From positions 1-64,000 of the forward strand of contig ARYC01017416.1 of NCBI GenBank assembly GCA_000711775.1: a DNA stretch of 64,000 bases, given 5' to 3'. This DNA is from Oxytricha trifallax. Taxonomy: Eukaryota; Ciliophora; Spirotrichea; Sporadotrichida; Oxytrichidae. This document shows positions 1 to 12,510 of the stretch, one piece after another. The notes under the pieces are model-generated. The model did no database searches and had not been told where the DNA came from. It worked only from the letters and a program-made list of their open reading frames with translations. Made by a program: the position numbers and the translations under genes. Within the stretch, counting starts at the first letter, position 1. Every line of letters starts with the position of its first letter.

Positions 1-418
1 AAAAAGAGTCTTATGAAGTTAATCTTGCAGATATTTTTACATTCTAAATTTTTATTTCTTCTTAAATTTAAACTTTTATTTTCCCACTTTCTTCAATTTA
101 TTTCAATTTAAAAAAAGAGCTTTTCTACTTTAATATACCACATAATATTTATATTTTTTTCAAAGAATTAATAATTTTGGCAAAATAATTATGAAAATAA
201 TTAATGACATATATATATAATAAACTTTGGAACAATATTTTAAGAGATATGCTGTTATCTTTATTAGTCGAGTATATTCTTAAAGTCATAGTTTTAATTG
301 AGGGATTAGGCATTCTCAAGATATTTTATTGTCCCCCCATCGTTAACATGCATGCTACTATTTCTGGCAAGTTATAAAGCTTTTGAATAACATATTTTGA
401 AGTTGTCTTTGGAATGTC
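1..418. other. AT-rich non-coding stretch
   Basis: No reading frame of note in either the standard or the ciliate code. AT-rich, IES-like spacer. Nothing else is seen in it. Confidence 0.5.
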
Positions 419-1495
419 AATATTGATAAACTAGATAAAAATAGGAAATTTGATAAAGAGAGATCAAAGAGTTAATTATAAGTCATCTTCACTGCTACTA
501 AATACGCATTGTTAGAATCATAATTTGATTTAATCAACTTTTAGTTTTAAACTGATTTTACATTATACATTGTACAGTTCTGATTTTTTTGGCTATTTAT
601 TTGTTCAATAAGTGCGCAAGATAAATGATTATTAATCTGCTAAAAGTTATTAATTACGCAAATATGGTCTGTGTCACAGAATCACTCTTATTTTACCGCC
701 GTTTGGTTTTTAGGCCTTATCAAGGAATTCCTCTAGAACATGAGTATCTTCAGCTAATGTCTACTCATCCTTAATCATCTCTGCCTCCCCTCTTCTTCTT
801 ATCGCTGCTTAAAGTAAAATGTGAGCTGACCCTCGTTGAATTTAAATTTTTCGTCATCCTATATCATCTCCTGACTGAATTAGACCGTCATCATCCTGGT
901 CTCAAATGACTTATTGTCTATATCTCTCATCTTGTCAAAAGGCAACTGGTTCGATATCTCTGTAATTTAGCTCTACTGAAATCTAATTTTGGGCTGCTTG
1001 CACTTGATATTGACCCGATACTCATCCATGGCTAGATTTTGATGTCTTTTTCCATAGAGATTCAGTTACTTAAAATTAGATCTTGCCTTTTGTATCAGTT
1101 TTGATCTCGAGGATAAGGAAGTGGCGCTCGTTTGCTCTTTAATCGTCTGTTTGAGAAGTCTTAGAATTCATCAAGTGATCGTGATAATTTTTAAAATCAA
1201 GACATGCGAGACTTTAAATGTAAAATTACTTCCCACAATTTAGATTTTTATTCCATTAGTTTTATTATAATTACTTATTAATAATCATTTATCTTGCGCA
1301 CTTATTGAACAAATAAAAAGCTAAAAAAAATCAGAACTGTACAATGTATAATGTAAAATCAGTTTAAAATTAAAAGTTGATTAAATCAAATTATGATTCT
1401 AGCCATGTGTATTTAATGGCAGTGAAGATGACTTATAATTAACTCTTTGATCTCTCTTTATCAAATTTCCTATTTTTATCTAGTTTATCAATATT
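419..1495. mobile_element. Inverted-repeat element with about 219-bp arms
   Basis: Bases 419-637 and about 1276-1495 are near-perfect reverse complements (for example CTAGATAAAAATAGGAAATT on the left and its complement at 1470-1490; GTGCGCAAGATAAATGATTA on the left and its complement on the right). The 640-bp interior has clearly higher GC than the arms and looks like degenerate coding DNA on the minus strand. The arms carry no telomere-like C4A4 end, so this is not a TBE. It is probably a non-autonomous terminal-inverted-repeat element or an IES derived from one. The transposase that moves it is not visible here. Confidence 0.75.
700..1171 (-). pseudogene. Degenerate ORF inside the inverted-repeat element
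   Basis: Read on the minus strand in the ciliate code, a frame starts at the ATG at 1171 (MNSKTSQTDDQRANER), runs about 45 codons, then continues in a second frame (AMDEYRVNIKCKQPKIRF through FNEGQLTFYFKQRQEEEGRQ) and near 790 in a third (MIKDEQTLAEDTHVLEEF). Two frame breaks in 470 bp suggest decay, or unrecognised very small IESs. The protein is not recognised. Composition is clearly coding-like compared with the flanking arms. Its position between long inverted repeats suggests cargo or a remnant of the element's own gene. Confidence 0.4.
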
Positions 1496-1559
1496 ATACT
1501 TATATAAACAACAAAAACAACAACAACAAACTATAAAATATTCAGTTTTTATATTTATG

Positions 1560-3830
1560 ATGAAACAAATAATATTACTATGATAAATATAAAATTAAAT
1601 GAATGTTAAGAGGAGTTATTGCGCTTTCTTGTACTTGAATCAGACTGATAGCTATCATTGATGTTGTTTATACTTGAAATTGGGCGCTCTTATATATAGT
1701 AGTTCGGAGCTAAGATAAACGATTGAAATTCGGGTTGCTCTACAATCTAATCGTAAATTTGCTAATTATTTTATTTTATATTTGAGGCAAATCTATTTAT
1801 CCAAATTGAGTGCTTCAATGCTTCTCTGTCATGTTGGAACCATTAATTTTTATAACATATTAAAAGTAAATTGGTTTTTTCAAATCTATAAGTAAGTCAA
1901 TTAACTAAAATATTTTAAATGTAAAAAAAGTTGAATTATGAAGTTAGTATAGATTTAGATTTAATTATTTTTTAAGGAAGTACGCTTTAAGAAATGAATA
2001 CTTAAAAATTATATTGCATAATTTTATTCACAAAAATTAATCTATAATATTTTAAGGAAATTTACATTATAGAAATATCTTCTTTTATATCAATTAGCAA
2101 AAGATTTTCTTATTTATAATTTGGGTTAAAGTAATCTAAAATATTAATATTAATGCTAAAATAAATAGTTGAAAAATAATATTGAATTGGCTTACATTAA
2201 GACATTCTTCTGTAGAGGGTCGAGACTCTGGCTGCTTATTTAGCATCCATTTTAATAAATTTTTACTATCTTCTGAAACTCCCATATTTTCAGATTCTAT
2301 TATTTAATGTGGATCCTTAAATTAGTTATTTTATAGTACCTACTTCATATTTAATTGATTGTTTTTTATATAATGTTATATTTTTGCCCCCATACAACAT
2401 ACGCCCAGTCATCATGCTATAAAAAAGAGATCCCAAACTAAAAATATCACTTTTGAAAGACGTCCTAAACCCCTTCAGAACTTCAGGAGCTACGTAACCT
2501 GGAGTTCCACATTTTTTATTTAAAAGATTTTCTTCCTCGACTTTGCATGCTAGACCTAGATCTGCAATACAAACCTATAAATTTTGCTCATCTAATACCA
2601 ATATATTATCATTAAATTTTTTTTGGGAAACTAATCAATAGTTCCACAATTTATAAACATTTTATCAGGTTTTATGTCTCGATGAACAATTCCTTTTTTA
2701 TGCATTAAATCCAACGCAAGTAGAAGCTGTTCCATCACTACCCTGATATCTGTTTCCTGTAACTGCGAATTAATATGATAAATTTTATAGATTATAATAC
2801 TTTAATTCTTTTAGAGATACTCAATTAAGGGTCCATATTTGGCAAAATTCATAACTAACTGTATTTTTTCATGATCCCCGTACACCTAATGTAGCTATAC
2901 AATGTTATTACATATCTCTAAATCTCTTAAAAATTGAATCTCTCTGTGAATGTCAAAATGCGGATCAGCTATTCATTAATTTAATTAAATGATACATAAG
3001 AAAATGCAAGCATAATATCTCTTAATTTATTATAAACTTGTGGGGGAGGCAGTTTTCTGCCCCACACATAAAAATATATAAATTTTCTCATAATCTTTAA
3101 CATCAATAATGATTTAATTATTTATAATCTATTATAAAATATAATTTCTACCTTGATAATGAATTCAATTTTAATGAAATTCATATTAATTATAAATAAA
3201 AATCAATTAATTTAGCATTGTTTTTATATTTATAATTTAATGTAAATTAATAATCTACTTTTTGTGAAAATTATATATAATTAAAAGTTGTTTTGTAAAT
3301 GACAAATGTAATTGAAATTAAAATTTATTTGTTTTAATATTTTTTATTACCAAACTATTAAAAATTTTATATTGGGGGCAGGAAACTTCCGTATGTGGCG
3401 GGAAACTGTTTTGGAGCAGGAAACTTCCCTAAACTTGTTATTAAATTCCTCTTTTGAAAGTTTTGACAGCATACATCTCTTCAGGACACTCTTTGGAGAC
3501 ATATAGGTCTACAGATGCCTGACCTCCAGCACCCAGCCGCTTAATCAACGAATATAACTTGTTGAGAGGGGGATGTTGTATAATGCACACTCTGTTTAAT
3601 TCTATCTCAAATTATTGTCTATCTGTGTTCTAATAGAATTAAACAAACAAATATGCGTATTTAAAGAATTTTAGTAGCATACTTATGCGGTTGACTGGAT
3701 CATGCATATTCTTCTCTAGTTTAATTTCAGCTTGTCGCGTTTCAAATAAGCTCTCTTATTAGATAGATAGCCGCCACATCCATACATCAAGGAACTCGAT
3801 GTCGCCGGGACAAGGATGGAAATTATTATC
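1560..3830 (-). CDS. Protein kinase gene (CAMK-like), split into at least six MDSs
   Basis: Ciliate-code minus-strand blocks occur in protein order. Block 3690-3825 is an N-terminal region (CPGDIEFLDVWMWRLS). Block about 3380-3600 has the Gly-loop (KRLGAGGQASVDLYVS) and the ATP lysine (MYAVKTFKR). Block 2810-2975 has helix C (HREIQFLRDLEICNNIVQL). Block 2662-2765 has the catalytic HRDIKPD. Block about 2190-2611 has NILVLDE, an ADLGLA variant of DFG, the GTPGYVAPE loop and a late SRPSTEECL motif. Block 1570-1850 has HDREALKHSIWINRF and a Ser/Asn-rich tail. The overall pattern (APE, RPS, terminal tail) suits a CAMK-type Ser/Thr kinase. Lys, Asp and DLG residues are present, so it is probably active once IESs are removed. 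Substrate unknown. The extreme N-terminus was not located. Confidence 0.8.
2606..2667. other. IES with 6-bp pointer TTATCA in the kinase gene
   Basis: TTATCA occurs at 2606-2611 and at 2662-2667. Removing one copy and the 50 bases between them joins minus-strand HRDIKPD directly to NILVLD, giving the expected kinase motif HRDIKPDNILV. This is a direct demonstration that the DNA is in the unprocessed germline form. Confidence 0.85.
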
Positions 3831-4440
3831 TTTTTATTCAGTGGTCGTTGGCTTATTTATCGCTTCCAATTGCTACTATTAATCTTATTGATTTTATTCA
3901 TCAATCTATTATTGATTACTAACAATAAAATGTCATAATTATGATGAAGTAATATGTGCGTTGTAAAAAACAACATAAAACTTAAATAACTTGAAATTTA
4001 GCAATATTATTTTTATTATTGCTGGAAATAATGTAGAACAAAAAATCATATATACATCAATTTAAATTTAGTTTGAATTATTTCTAATAAATATTACTGC
4101 TGTGAACGATTTATAGGAGAACTGTCTTTGTAATTTTCTTTTCTTAATATAATAAATAAAATATATAATACCAAGTATTGCTATACAATTGCGCACACGC
4201 CTTTGAAAATTGTCCTTTTAATTATAAAGAAATATAAATTATATTTAAATTAAGTTTAAAATACAATTAATAATTAATGATATAATACTTCTTAAAAAAG
4301 AAACTTAGAAATAATGATTTAATATAATCTGTAAGATTGTTTTAAACTCTTTGATTTACCTAATTTTTAAATGCAATGTTTTTTATCAATTTTTAATCAA
4401 TCATTTAAAAGGTGTTCCATTATACTATTTAGAATAATAA
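3831..4440. other. AT-rich stretch without a gene
   Basis: Long runs of A/T with TGA scattered in all frames. No coding-like composition, no long repeat. Confidence 0.5.
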
Positions 4441-4710
4441 AAATTGCTACCTGTCCACAAATGAGGTAATTCTTGACGCTTTTTCACAAAACGACCAAGA
4501 ATACCATAGTTCATGATAATCTGAAAATATCATAAAATATTAATAGTTTCCATTTTAATTAATAATTTTATAATTATTGTCCTATGAACAGGCACATTTT
4601 TCTAGGAAACTTAAATGATAATTTTGACATATTGAAGCAAGTCGTAGTTAATGTTCAAATTCTTAAGGGAATCAGGCTAGCCCTTCACAAACTAGAGTCC
4701 ACTCTTAATC
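4441..4710 (-). CDS. Possible two-block MDS region of unknown gene
   Basis: On the minus strand, 4710-4590 reads GLQFVKGQPDSLKNLN then YDLLQYVKIIIQVSQKN in the ciliate code. After an AT-rich gap, 4530-4440 reads MNYGILGRFVKKRQELPHLW. Composition is richer in GC than the surrounding DNA, as expected for MDSs. It could be the missing N-terminal part of the kinase gene at 1560-3830, which is on the same strand and downstream, or a separate gene. No family is recognised. Confidence 0.35.
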
Positions 4711-5550
4711 ATTAAATTATTAAGTTTAGTATATTAAATTTATAAAAATTTCCATCTCATACAATCTCAATATAATCATTTAAAGCAATTTACAACCTAC
4801 ATCAAATATCAATAAAGTAAAATTGAAAAAAGATTTATAAGAATTAAATTGAAAATATATTAACTTATTTTAATTAGGATTATGATATTAATCTGATTGT
4901 AGCAATTTTAGGGCGTTGTCTATTATTTTCTATTTCTATAATTTTTATATTAAAAATATTTAAATGATTAAATTGGATTCTTGATAAAAAAGTATTATTT
5001 TAGTTTTTTTATGCTTTCTCAAACAAATCTTTCATAGTAAGCAATTTAGCAGAAATGCTATTTAATTTTAAATTCTTAAAACATCTAATCACTAATACTT
5101 GGATATTTCCATTTTAATGTTTATATATTTATGATATATTGTGTAGTCTTGTAATTTATTTTATAAGAATATTTTTAATTGTGAATATTTAGCAAGAAGA
5201 TTAATTATGATATGTACATAAATATCAAAATTAAGAAAAGTTTTTTTAATTTAATTTTTACATAATTTTTATAGTTGAATTTTTCAAATATTTCATGTAT
5301 GTTTTTTGGGAAGAGTTACAAAACTAAACATTTTATAATCACTAAGAAGAACATCCACAATTATATTTTACTATTTTATTATTGAAAAATAATTTTAAAA
5401 AAAATAATAAGCTTCCCATAAAAGATGCCACCTTCAATAGTTTAAATACATTTTTTAAAATAAATTCAATTTACTCAATTGTTTTTATCAATTCTATTCA
5501 TTATGTCATGATCATTGAAAACATATAAACTTGCTAATTAAAACATACAT

Positions 5551-5581
<31 letters not shown>

Positions 5582-6019
5582 CTTTAACAATACTTAATTC
5601 TTAATGATCTTTTTATTCATTACTACTATTGTTGTTAATTTTATACTGCTTACTATTTATTATTATTTGCTATGTTTTTCGCATAAATTTGAGGATTTAA
5701 GTATCTTCTTAAATCTCTCATTTTCTCATTCCCTATCAATAGATTTAGTATAAAATAAAATAATTAAATTAATTAAAAAATATATTTCTGTAAAAATAAT
5801 ATTATTTACTATTTTAAATCAATAAAAGCACGAATATAGATGCAAAATCTCTCTTTTTTAATTTCCTAATAAAATAGTTAGGCTTTCTGCTTTGTTAATT
5901 CTTAATCATAAAGGAGGATAGAACATAGTATAGTATTGGGTCTATTATGAATATTATTACGAAGAAGGTAACAAGTGAAAGTATCAGCCAACTTATTTAT
6001 AATGGAGTTTTATTAAGAA
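4711..6019. other. AT-rich spacer with a TA microsatellite
   Basis: No convincing coding sequence. It holds homopolymeric A/T runs and the TA tract listed separately. It separates the kinase gene region from the 3' end of the REJ-like gene. Confidence 0.5.
5549..5579. repeat. TA dinucleotide repeat
   Basis: An uninterrupted alternating TA run of about 30 bases within AT-rich DNA, preceded by imperfect CATATA units. A similar shorter tract lies at about 26833-26851 and another in the centre of foldback element B near 38211-38225. Confidence 0.85.
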
Positions 6020-9000
6020 TCACATCTCATTTAATATAAAAACTTATGAAATGTTTTCTACGCATGTTTTCGATACAAAGAATATTGCCAACTGCCAATC
6101 CAACCCATATAATTAGTAAAATTGCCTTTCCAATATGTTTATTTAAGAAGTATTTCTTATTCTCATCAACTAGTTGACTTTCCTCTTCAAAGTGTTTTGG
6201 CAGGCGTCCTGTATTGTTAAAGCTGTCCTTACGATTAAGATCGTTTGAATAGTCTTATTATTTTATCGATAAATTAGTGTTTTGACCGGCTTTAATGACT
6301 GAGTTGTCCATGTCTTAATATTTCAAGAATTCTGTATGCTGATGCCCCTCATCTTCATGGTCCTTGTAATTGTTTGAGTGCAGAATGTGAGTGGGATAGA
6401 GCATAGTGTTTTGCTGATCTTCATGTGAGTTTCTTTGGCTTGGTTAGTCTTGAAGGATTTGTCTTGGTTTTTGTTCTATCTCCTCTAAACTTTCATCTTC
6501 GCCACCCTCGAACAATTATTATAATATATACTATATTAAAATTAGTCTTCTTATTAAGGAGAGTCATTTGGATCATAGAATTGATCGAAATAGTTCAGCT
6601 CTGCCTCTTGAGATAATTTAGGTTAAGTATTATTCGATTACACTGATGTATGAGGTCTGTAATTGGGATCAACAGTGTTTTGTTTTTTAAGTTGAGCAGA
6701 TTATTCCAAAATATTATCCTTAAACATCATAAACTGGTTTTTTCTTTAAAAATATAAATTCGAAAATCTTGACGAAAGATTAATTTCAGGCAATTTAAAG
6801 ATGTTTTAGTCCCTTAGACTCTAATTTTTACTATTATTTATACTTTGCTATTTATCATCATAATCCAAGGTTCTATCAATTTTATCCTAAAGCTTTGATT
6901 CTTCACTTTGGTCCTCTTAAGATGGCAAATCAGGTATTACCTTTAATTAGTACAAATTTGGATCTTAATTTTCATAATCACTGTTAAAATTATTATTCAT
7001 TCTTAATGCTTGCTTGGTATTTCTCTTTTTCTAGAACTTTTTATTCTTGATTTCTGGGAGCGATAGTTACGGGGGACCTTGGTTTTCTAAATTGACTCTA
7101 TGTGAATTTATAGGGGGCAACTCACTGAAATATTCAGGTTTCTTAGCTAGTCCCAAATCTATTTCTATCTTGTTTGGAAGTTCTTCTTCATGTTGATCAT
7201 CCTGGGACCTTGCACTTATGTTCATTGAGCTATCATAAATCACTATTGGATCTCTCTTATGGTCTGTTAAATCGAGTTCTTTTTCAAACATTCTTGGGAG
7301 AACAAATTTAGCATCCTTTTTCTCAAGATCATCTTCCATCAAGTCAAAGTTAACTATTCTGGGAGGTACGCCCATTTCTTCCTTGTTGAAATTTGGCTGA
7401 GAAGTGTACTCATAAAAGTCTTCTACTTTGGCATCAGGCTCGTAAAGCAGTTTGTACATAGCTTTGATTGCTAGAGGTCTTCCAAGTAATACAATAAAAA
7501 GGACTATTATGAATAATGCGATTAGTTAAGAAGAATAAGTTTTTCCTAAATCTGAATAACCAATTGATAGCAGCGAGGCATTGATTCCATAAATCAGTGA
7601 AATAGTAAAGAAAAATTTATTTAATAACATTTTTAATAGTCATGAAATAAATTTGAAGTAAACTGTTCCTTACCCACCTCTTTAAGAACTTATTGTAAAC
7701 CATAAATAAATTTAGGTATGGGTTGAAGTTAATCATTATCTTTATAAATAATCTACAGCGATTTTTTGTCAAAGATTAGGTAAGTAAAATCTCAAAATTA
7801 GCAAAATTCGTGATACTCATTTCTTAATGCTCCTTCTTATATTTCCAATGAAAAGCATAGCTGGAAAGAACAAAGAATACCAGAGTTAGACTAGCTATAG
7901 TCTAAAAGACAACTTTTTCTTCATAAAACACATATTAATCTTCAAAAGAAACTAAATACTACCCATCATCAGGCACTGAAGAATTCCATTAGCCAGAGAT
8001 ATTTTAATCTGAAGTGGAGTTTGGCAAAATAACAACTCCTGTTGTATTTTAACTCTTCAAAGTTAAATCATTAATAAAGAGTGCGAACTATCCCATAATA
8101 TAACTTTTGCATTATACGATGCCAGTTGTGGTATCAAAGCTTGAAAATACTATCCTTGTTACTGCTGTTGACCAAGACTATGAATTGTCTTATCTACATC
8201 CACATTGAAAAGTCAGTTATTTTGAGATATTTTTTGCAATTTAATCTGAACTAAGTTAAAAGTTTATTGTCACAGGGATTGTTAAGCCTTATATTAATTG
8301 GGGAACTTATTTACTATCATATATTTATGCCAAGACAAATGTATCGTTTCTTAACATAGTTATTGTACCGCCCACAAATTTTGAGAGGAAAATTAGTTGC
8401 TATGGATAAACAAAGCCATCAATTTAGGGAAGACTATTTATTGAAGTTGCTATTTCGTAACTTATAAATTAGTAACCATAGCTAGAATATTTGAGAGACT
8501 ATATTAATAAAAATAAAAAGACTCATCTTAGAAGATAAACCCTTAGATTTCAGCTTGAAGTTTATTTAGAATAGTATCTCCAAGGGCTTAATAGCTGTAT
8601 TAATTGATTAATACAACAGATTGATAAATCTTCATAGATATCTCATCAAAGGAGTTTCCAATGTAATAATCGCCAGAACTCACTATGAAATTCAATAAGA
8701 GTACGAAAGTTGCCTAATTAGATATATCTTGATTCTTTACTGCTATGAAGGACAGGATTGATATTATGTTTTATTTCACAAGTATGAATAAATAATTATA
8801 ATTATAAATTTAGATGTAATATGGCTCTATCTTTACTGAGAGTACTTGTGAGCCTCTTGTCTATGTTAATAACATTGTAAAGGTAATTGAATTATAGAAA
8901 TATATAATTGACTGTAGATTCACTTAGGCTTTTAAAGTAAGAGTCAGGAACTCCAGTCATGTTAACTTGACTTTATCTAAAAGCTTAGTAGTATAGCATA

Positions 9001-12000
9001 AGTTTTATAATGTTTTGTTCAAAGTCAGCTTCATTAAAAGTGTAAATAACTGAAGTAATAATTTAGTTAACTTTGCTTTAGAAAGTAGCAGCTGACATTA
9101 TAACATCAGTTTAAGAGAGTATTGATTATTTTACTGTCAAGTAATTGTTATCAGAATCCAAGACATCATAGTATATTATGTTCTCATATGTTATAGGCGG
9201 TAGTATGGTTGAAATAGGTGTGCTGGCTGTAGCTAGTGTTGGAGACATTAAGACTTTATATTAAGGATATGGGTAATCTGTGACTTTCATTCTATATTAG
9301 AATCTTAGTTGTTGTGATACAGTTGAGTCCCAATTTGCTGGGGTCATTACAAAGTTAGAGAGATAAGCTGTGAACTGGTTGAAATTTTTTGTAAGAGATC
9401 CAGTAACGAATCCACTTTTGATATTTACTTTTTAATACCAATAAATGGGAGTAACTGAGGTTGAGTTCGTTACTGTAAGTTATATCAGCACATCTTCATA
9501 ATCATTAAGTGTGTAGGGAGGTATCCTTAAAATTTAGTTGTTTTTTGTTGATACTTCAGAAATTAAATCTAACCTTACAAAGCTCTTCCATGAAAATATC
9601 TTCCATTCGTATTAATAGACTTAATTGGAGCTTTGATTAAAACAAGTCACATTAAGAAAAGCATATTAGTTGACAGTTATTTATTTTAAGAAATCAATTT
9701 AACATTTAGGATATGTATTCGAGTCTATTATTGTAACGTAAATATATGCAGTATTAACTCTGGAATCTTTTGTTATATTAAGTGTAAAAAGATGCGCTTG
9801 ATTCATTATTTAAGTTGCATAATTTGATGCTGTAAGAAAGATAGAACTAGGGAAATTAACTAAACAATTGTTTGTAGCGAAAGTAGCTTTTGAACATATT
9901 GAAGTAAGGTATGAGGGACAAGTCCATTTACATAAAACTGGTACATCAGTTGTTCCTGTAGCCACGGCTTGTGGATCATATGATTAAGTTGCATTTATAA
10001 TTAAAGTTCTTTCTCTCAGATTAATTACTCTTGGATATGTTACTATTGGGATAAGATCAGGTTTAGCAACAAATAGAATAAAAGTCTTTCTAGCAATATA
10101 CTCAATGCCACTAACTGTATAAAACTGAGTTACAGACATATAGATATTTTAATTTTTCGGTAACAAAGTCAAAGTGTCTCTGTCTATAGCGATAGTGTTA
10201 TTATTTCCAAAATTAGACCAAAATTGCCAATCTACTGATTAAGTTTCCCAAACTAAAGATGTTGCAACAGCAGATGTACAAGTGCTTGATTTAACAACCT
10301 TTGCTTGAAGCATAAGTGGCAAAACAGTATAAGTTATAATTGTTTCTAAATCAATGTCTTTGAGTGAAACTTAATAACACCCTTTAGGATCAGTTTCTGG
10401 AGAAATCTGCACAGTTATTTTAGCCATATTACTTGCTCTTGTTGAATCAATAATTTATAAGCTGAAAGTATAGTATTTTCCAGCAGTGTTAAGACCAAAG
10501 CTATTTCTCTATTCAGGAGTTAAAGTAAGAATTTTTTAACTTGGAATTGAACTTAAATTTGTATATCCATCAATACCCCATTTATAAGTAAACGATTGCT
10601 CTGAATTTCTAGTGTCATAAGATGTTCCTCCATCAATGTATAAAACCTTATCTCTATCTACTTAAATAAAATTCAAGCTCATCAAAGCATATAAAGGAGG
10701 AATGGAATATTAATTATTTATGACATGAGGTTGATAAAATTCAATATTCTATTCGAAACAGCTTTATTTTATTTGAGTAATAATTTTATTAGGATTTCTA
10801 GAAAAATTATTCTTATAAAAGTATTTAGAGAATTAAAAATTGTGAGAATAAATTTATTTTATAAATTTCAAAAGTATTATGCATAATTTTAAGTTTTTGG
10901 ATTATGTACCCACCTTATAAAGTCTAGTCATTTTTCTACAATGTCAAAGTATGTGCATAATAACCCAGTAGTTAATTTACAGCGGAGCTATATATAAAAA
11001 CGTATATCATAATCTTTTGTGATGAGTTAGTCATTAATACACTTGAAAGTTTAGCTCTTGATATAATTATATCAGTCGTATTAAACAAGAAAGTTCTAGG
11101 ATCAATAAATAAAGATGGGTTATTTTGATTTATAGCAGCTAAGTAAGCTATATTACTTCCATACGATTATTGGCATCTAGATATATTCACGGTGGGAGCA
11201 ATCAATTTGAGATCTGTAAAGTTTAAGTTGTCGTATATAATTAAACTTTCTGTATAGCTGAGTCTATTGACTGTATAATTTAAATTTCTAAAGTTTAGAG
11301 TAAAATCTACGCAATCTTCTGGTCTCTGCCCTGAATATTCTGGAGATGCCTGATAAAGCTTGACTTAGTCAACTGATGATTTTAGATATTTGGTATTTTT
11401 ATTTGAAATTGTGACATTAACAGAGTATTCATTGTCAAAAGCCCATTAGTTTTTTATTCTTGTCAAACCATCTATTTGAAAATTATTTTTTAGACTTGAA
11501 CATTAAGCAAGTATAGAGGGGCACTGAAACGCATATGTTATGACTCCAGTTTAGGGTTAATTTGGATCGAAGACGTTTTCATAACTTAAAGTAAACATGT
11601 CCAGATATTATCTGTTTTAGTAACCAAGGGGCTGGTATTAAATCTATAATTAAAATTAAGAAATTCGTCAATATAGGGCGAGATCAGAACATTTAATAAA
11701 TAGCTTATTTTTAATAGCATAGTGACTGAATTAAAATTATACAAAATCTTACTTTTTAAGTGCCTATAGTCAACAAGAAATTGTCTTCAATTACATATGA
11801 ATCATAAATTGTGACATTTGTGTTTGCTACATTCATTCTTAATGTTACATTATTGATTTATTTAGAAATCTAATAAAAGTATATAAAATAGAAAATGATT
11901 TATTTTTATTTAATATCAATTAAAACTTTGCATGTAATATAGAAGGATTAGTCTTAGAATTAATTCCAATCGTTGAATGTTATTAGTTTAGTATTCATAT

Positions 12001-12190
12001 CATATGTTATACCCTGAACATTTAAACTAATAGGAGAGAGCACCACGTACGATTTGCCTGTGCCACAATTTAAGTATATCGATGGAACTAAATTTTCATA
12101 ATAATTTATATTCATATATTTAACTATAGTTGCATTGGCTTGTTTATATGTAAACCCATAGCTCTCTAGTAAAGTGACATTTGGACATTT
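6020..12190 (-). CDS. Large membrane protein with REJ/PKD-like extracellular repeats
   Basis: The ciliate-code minus-strand frame runs in many blocks from about 12190 down to a TGA at 6022-6020. The long N-terminal part has repeated beta-sandwich-like units with the pattern W..NFG...IAID..TL.LLPKN.NIYMSVTQF followed by a Val-x-Lys-Pro step (around 10250-10060), typical of REJ/PKD-type domains in ciliate surface proteins. The C-terminal part has several hydrophobic helices: near 7910-7830 (TIASLTLVFFVLSSYAFHW), two near 7620-7480, and one near 6130-6060 (IGKAILLIIWVGLAVGNIL). Between them, 7459-7067 encodes an acidic cytoplasmic-type loop. A cell-surface receptor or channel-associated protein is likely. 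No channel motif was identified, so the function is inference. The N-terminus and signal peptide were not located. Confidence 0.6.
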
Positions 12191-12510
12191 GCTGGTTGTT
12201 TATAGATCTCTACTCAAAGAATATAATGAGAGATTTTCTTAATAGTTTCGAGAGTAGATTAACTAGGAAAAGAACAGGCTATGGATTAGTACAACATAAA
12301 TTAAAATTTTCATCATTCTTAAAATTATCTATTATTTTTCTTATTTTAATATTTCAAAATTTATCTATGAAATAATCCATTTTATAACTCATTAATATTA
12401 AGAACAAAGATTTAATAATAACTATAAATGTAAATGAAGTAAAGATTTTAATACAAATTTAATTATTTATTTCGTTATAGATAGATAGAATATAAATCAA
12501 GACATTAAAT
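12191..12510. other. AT-rich spacer between REJ-like gene and Ca2+ ATPase gene A
   Basis: No convincing coding block. The 64-codon open stretch on the plus strand here uses only common AT-rich codons and lacks any conserved neighbour. Confidence 0.4.
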
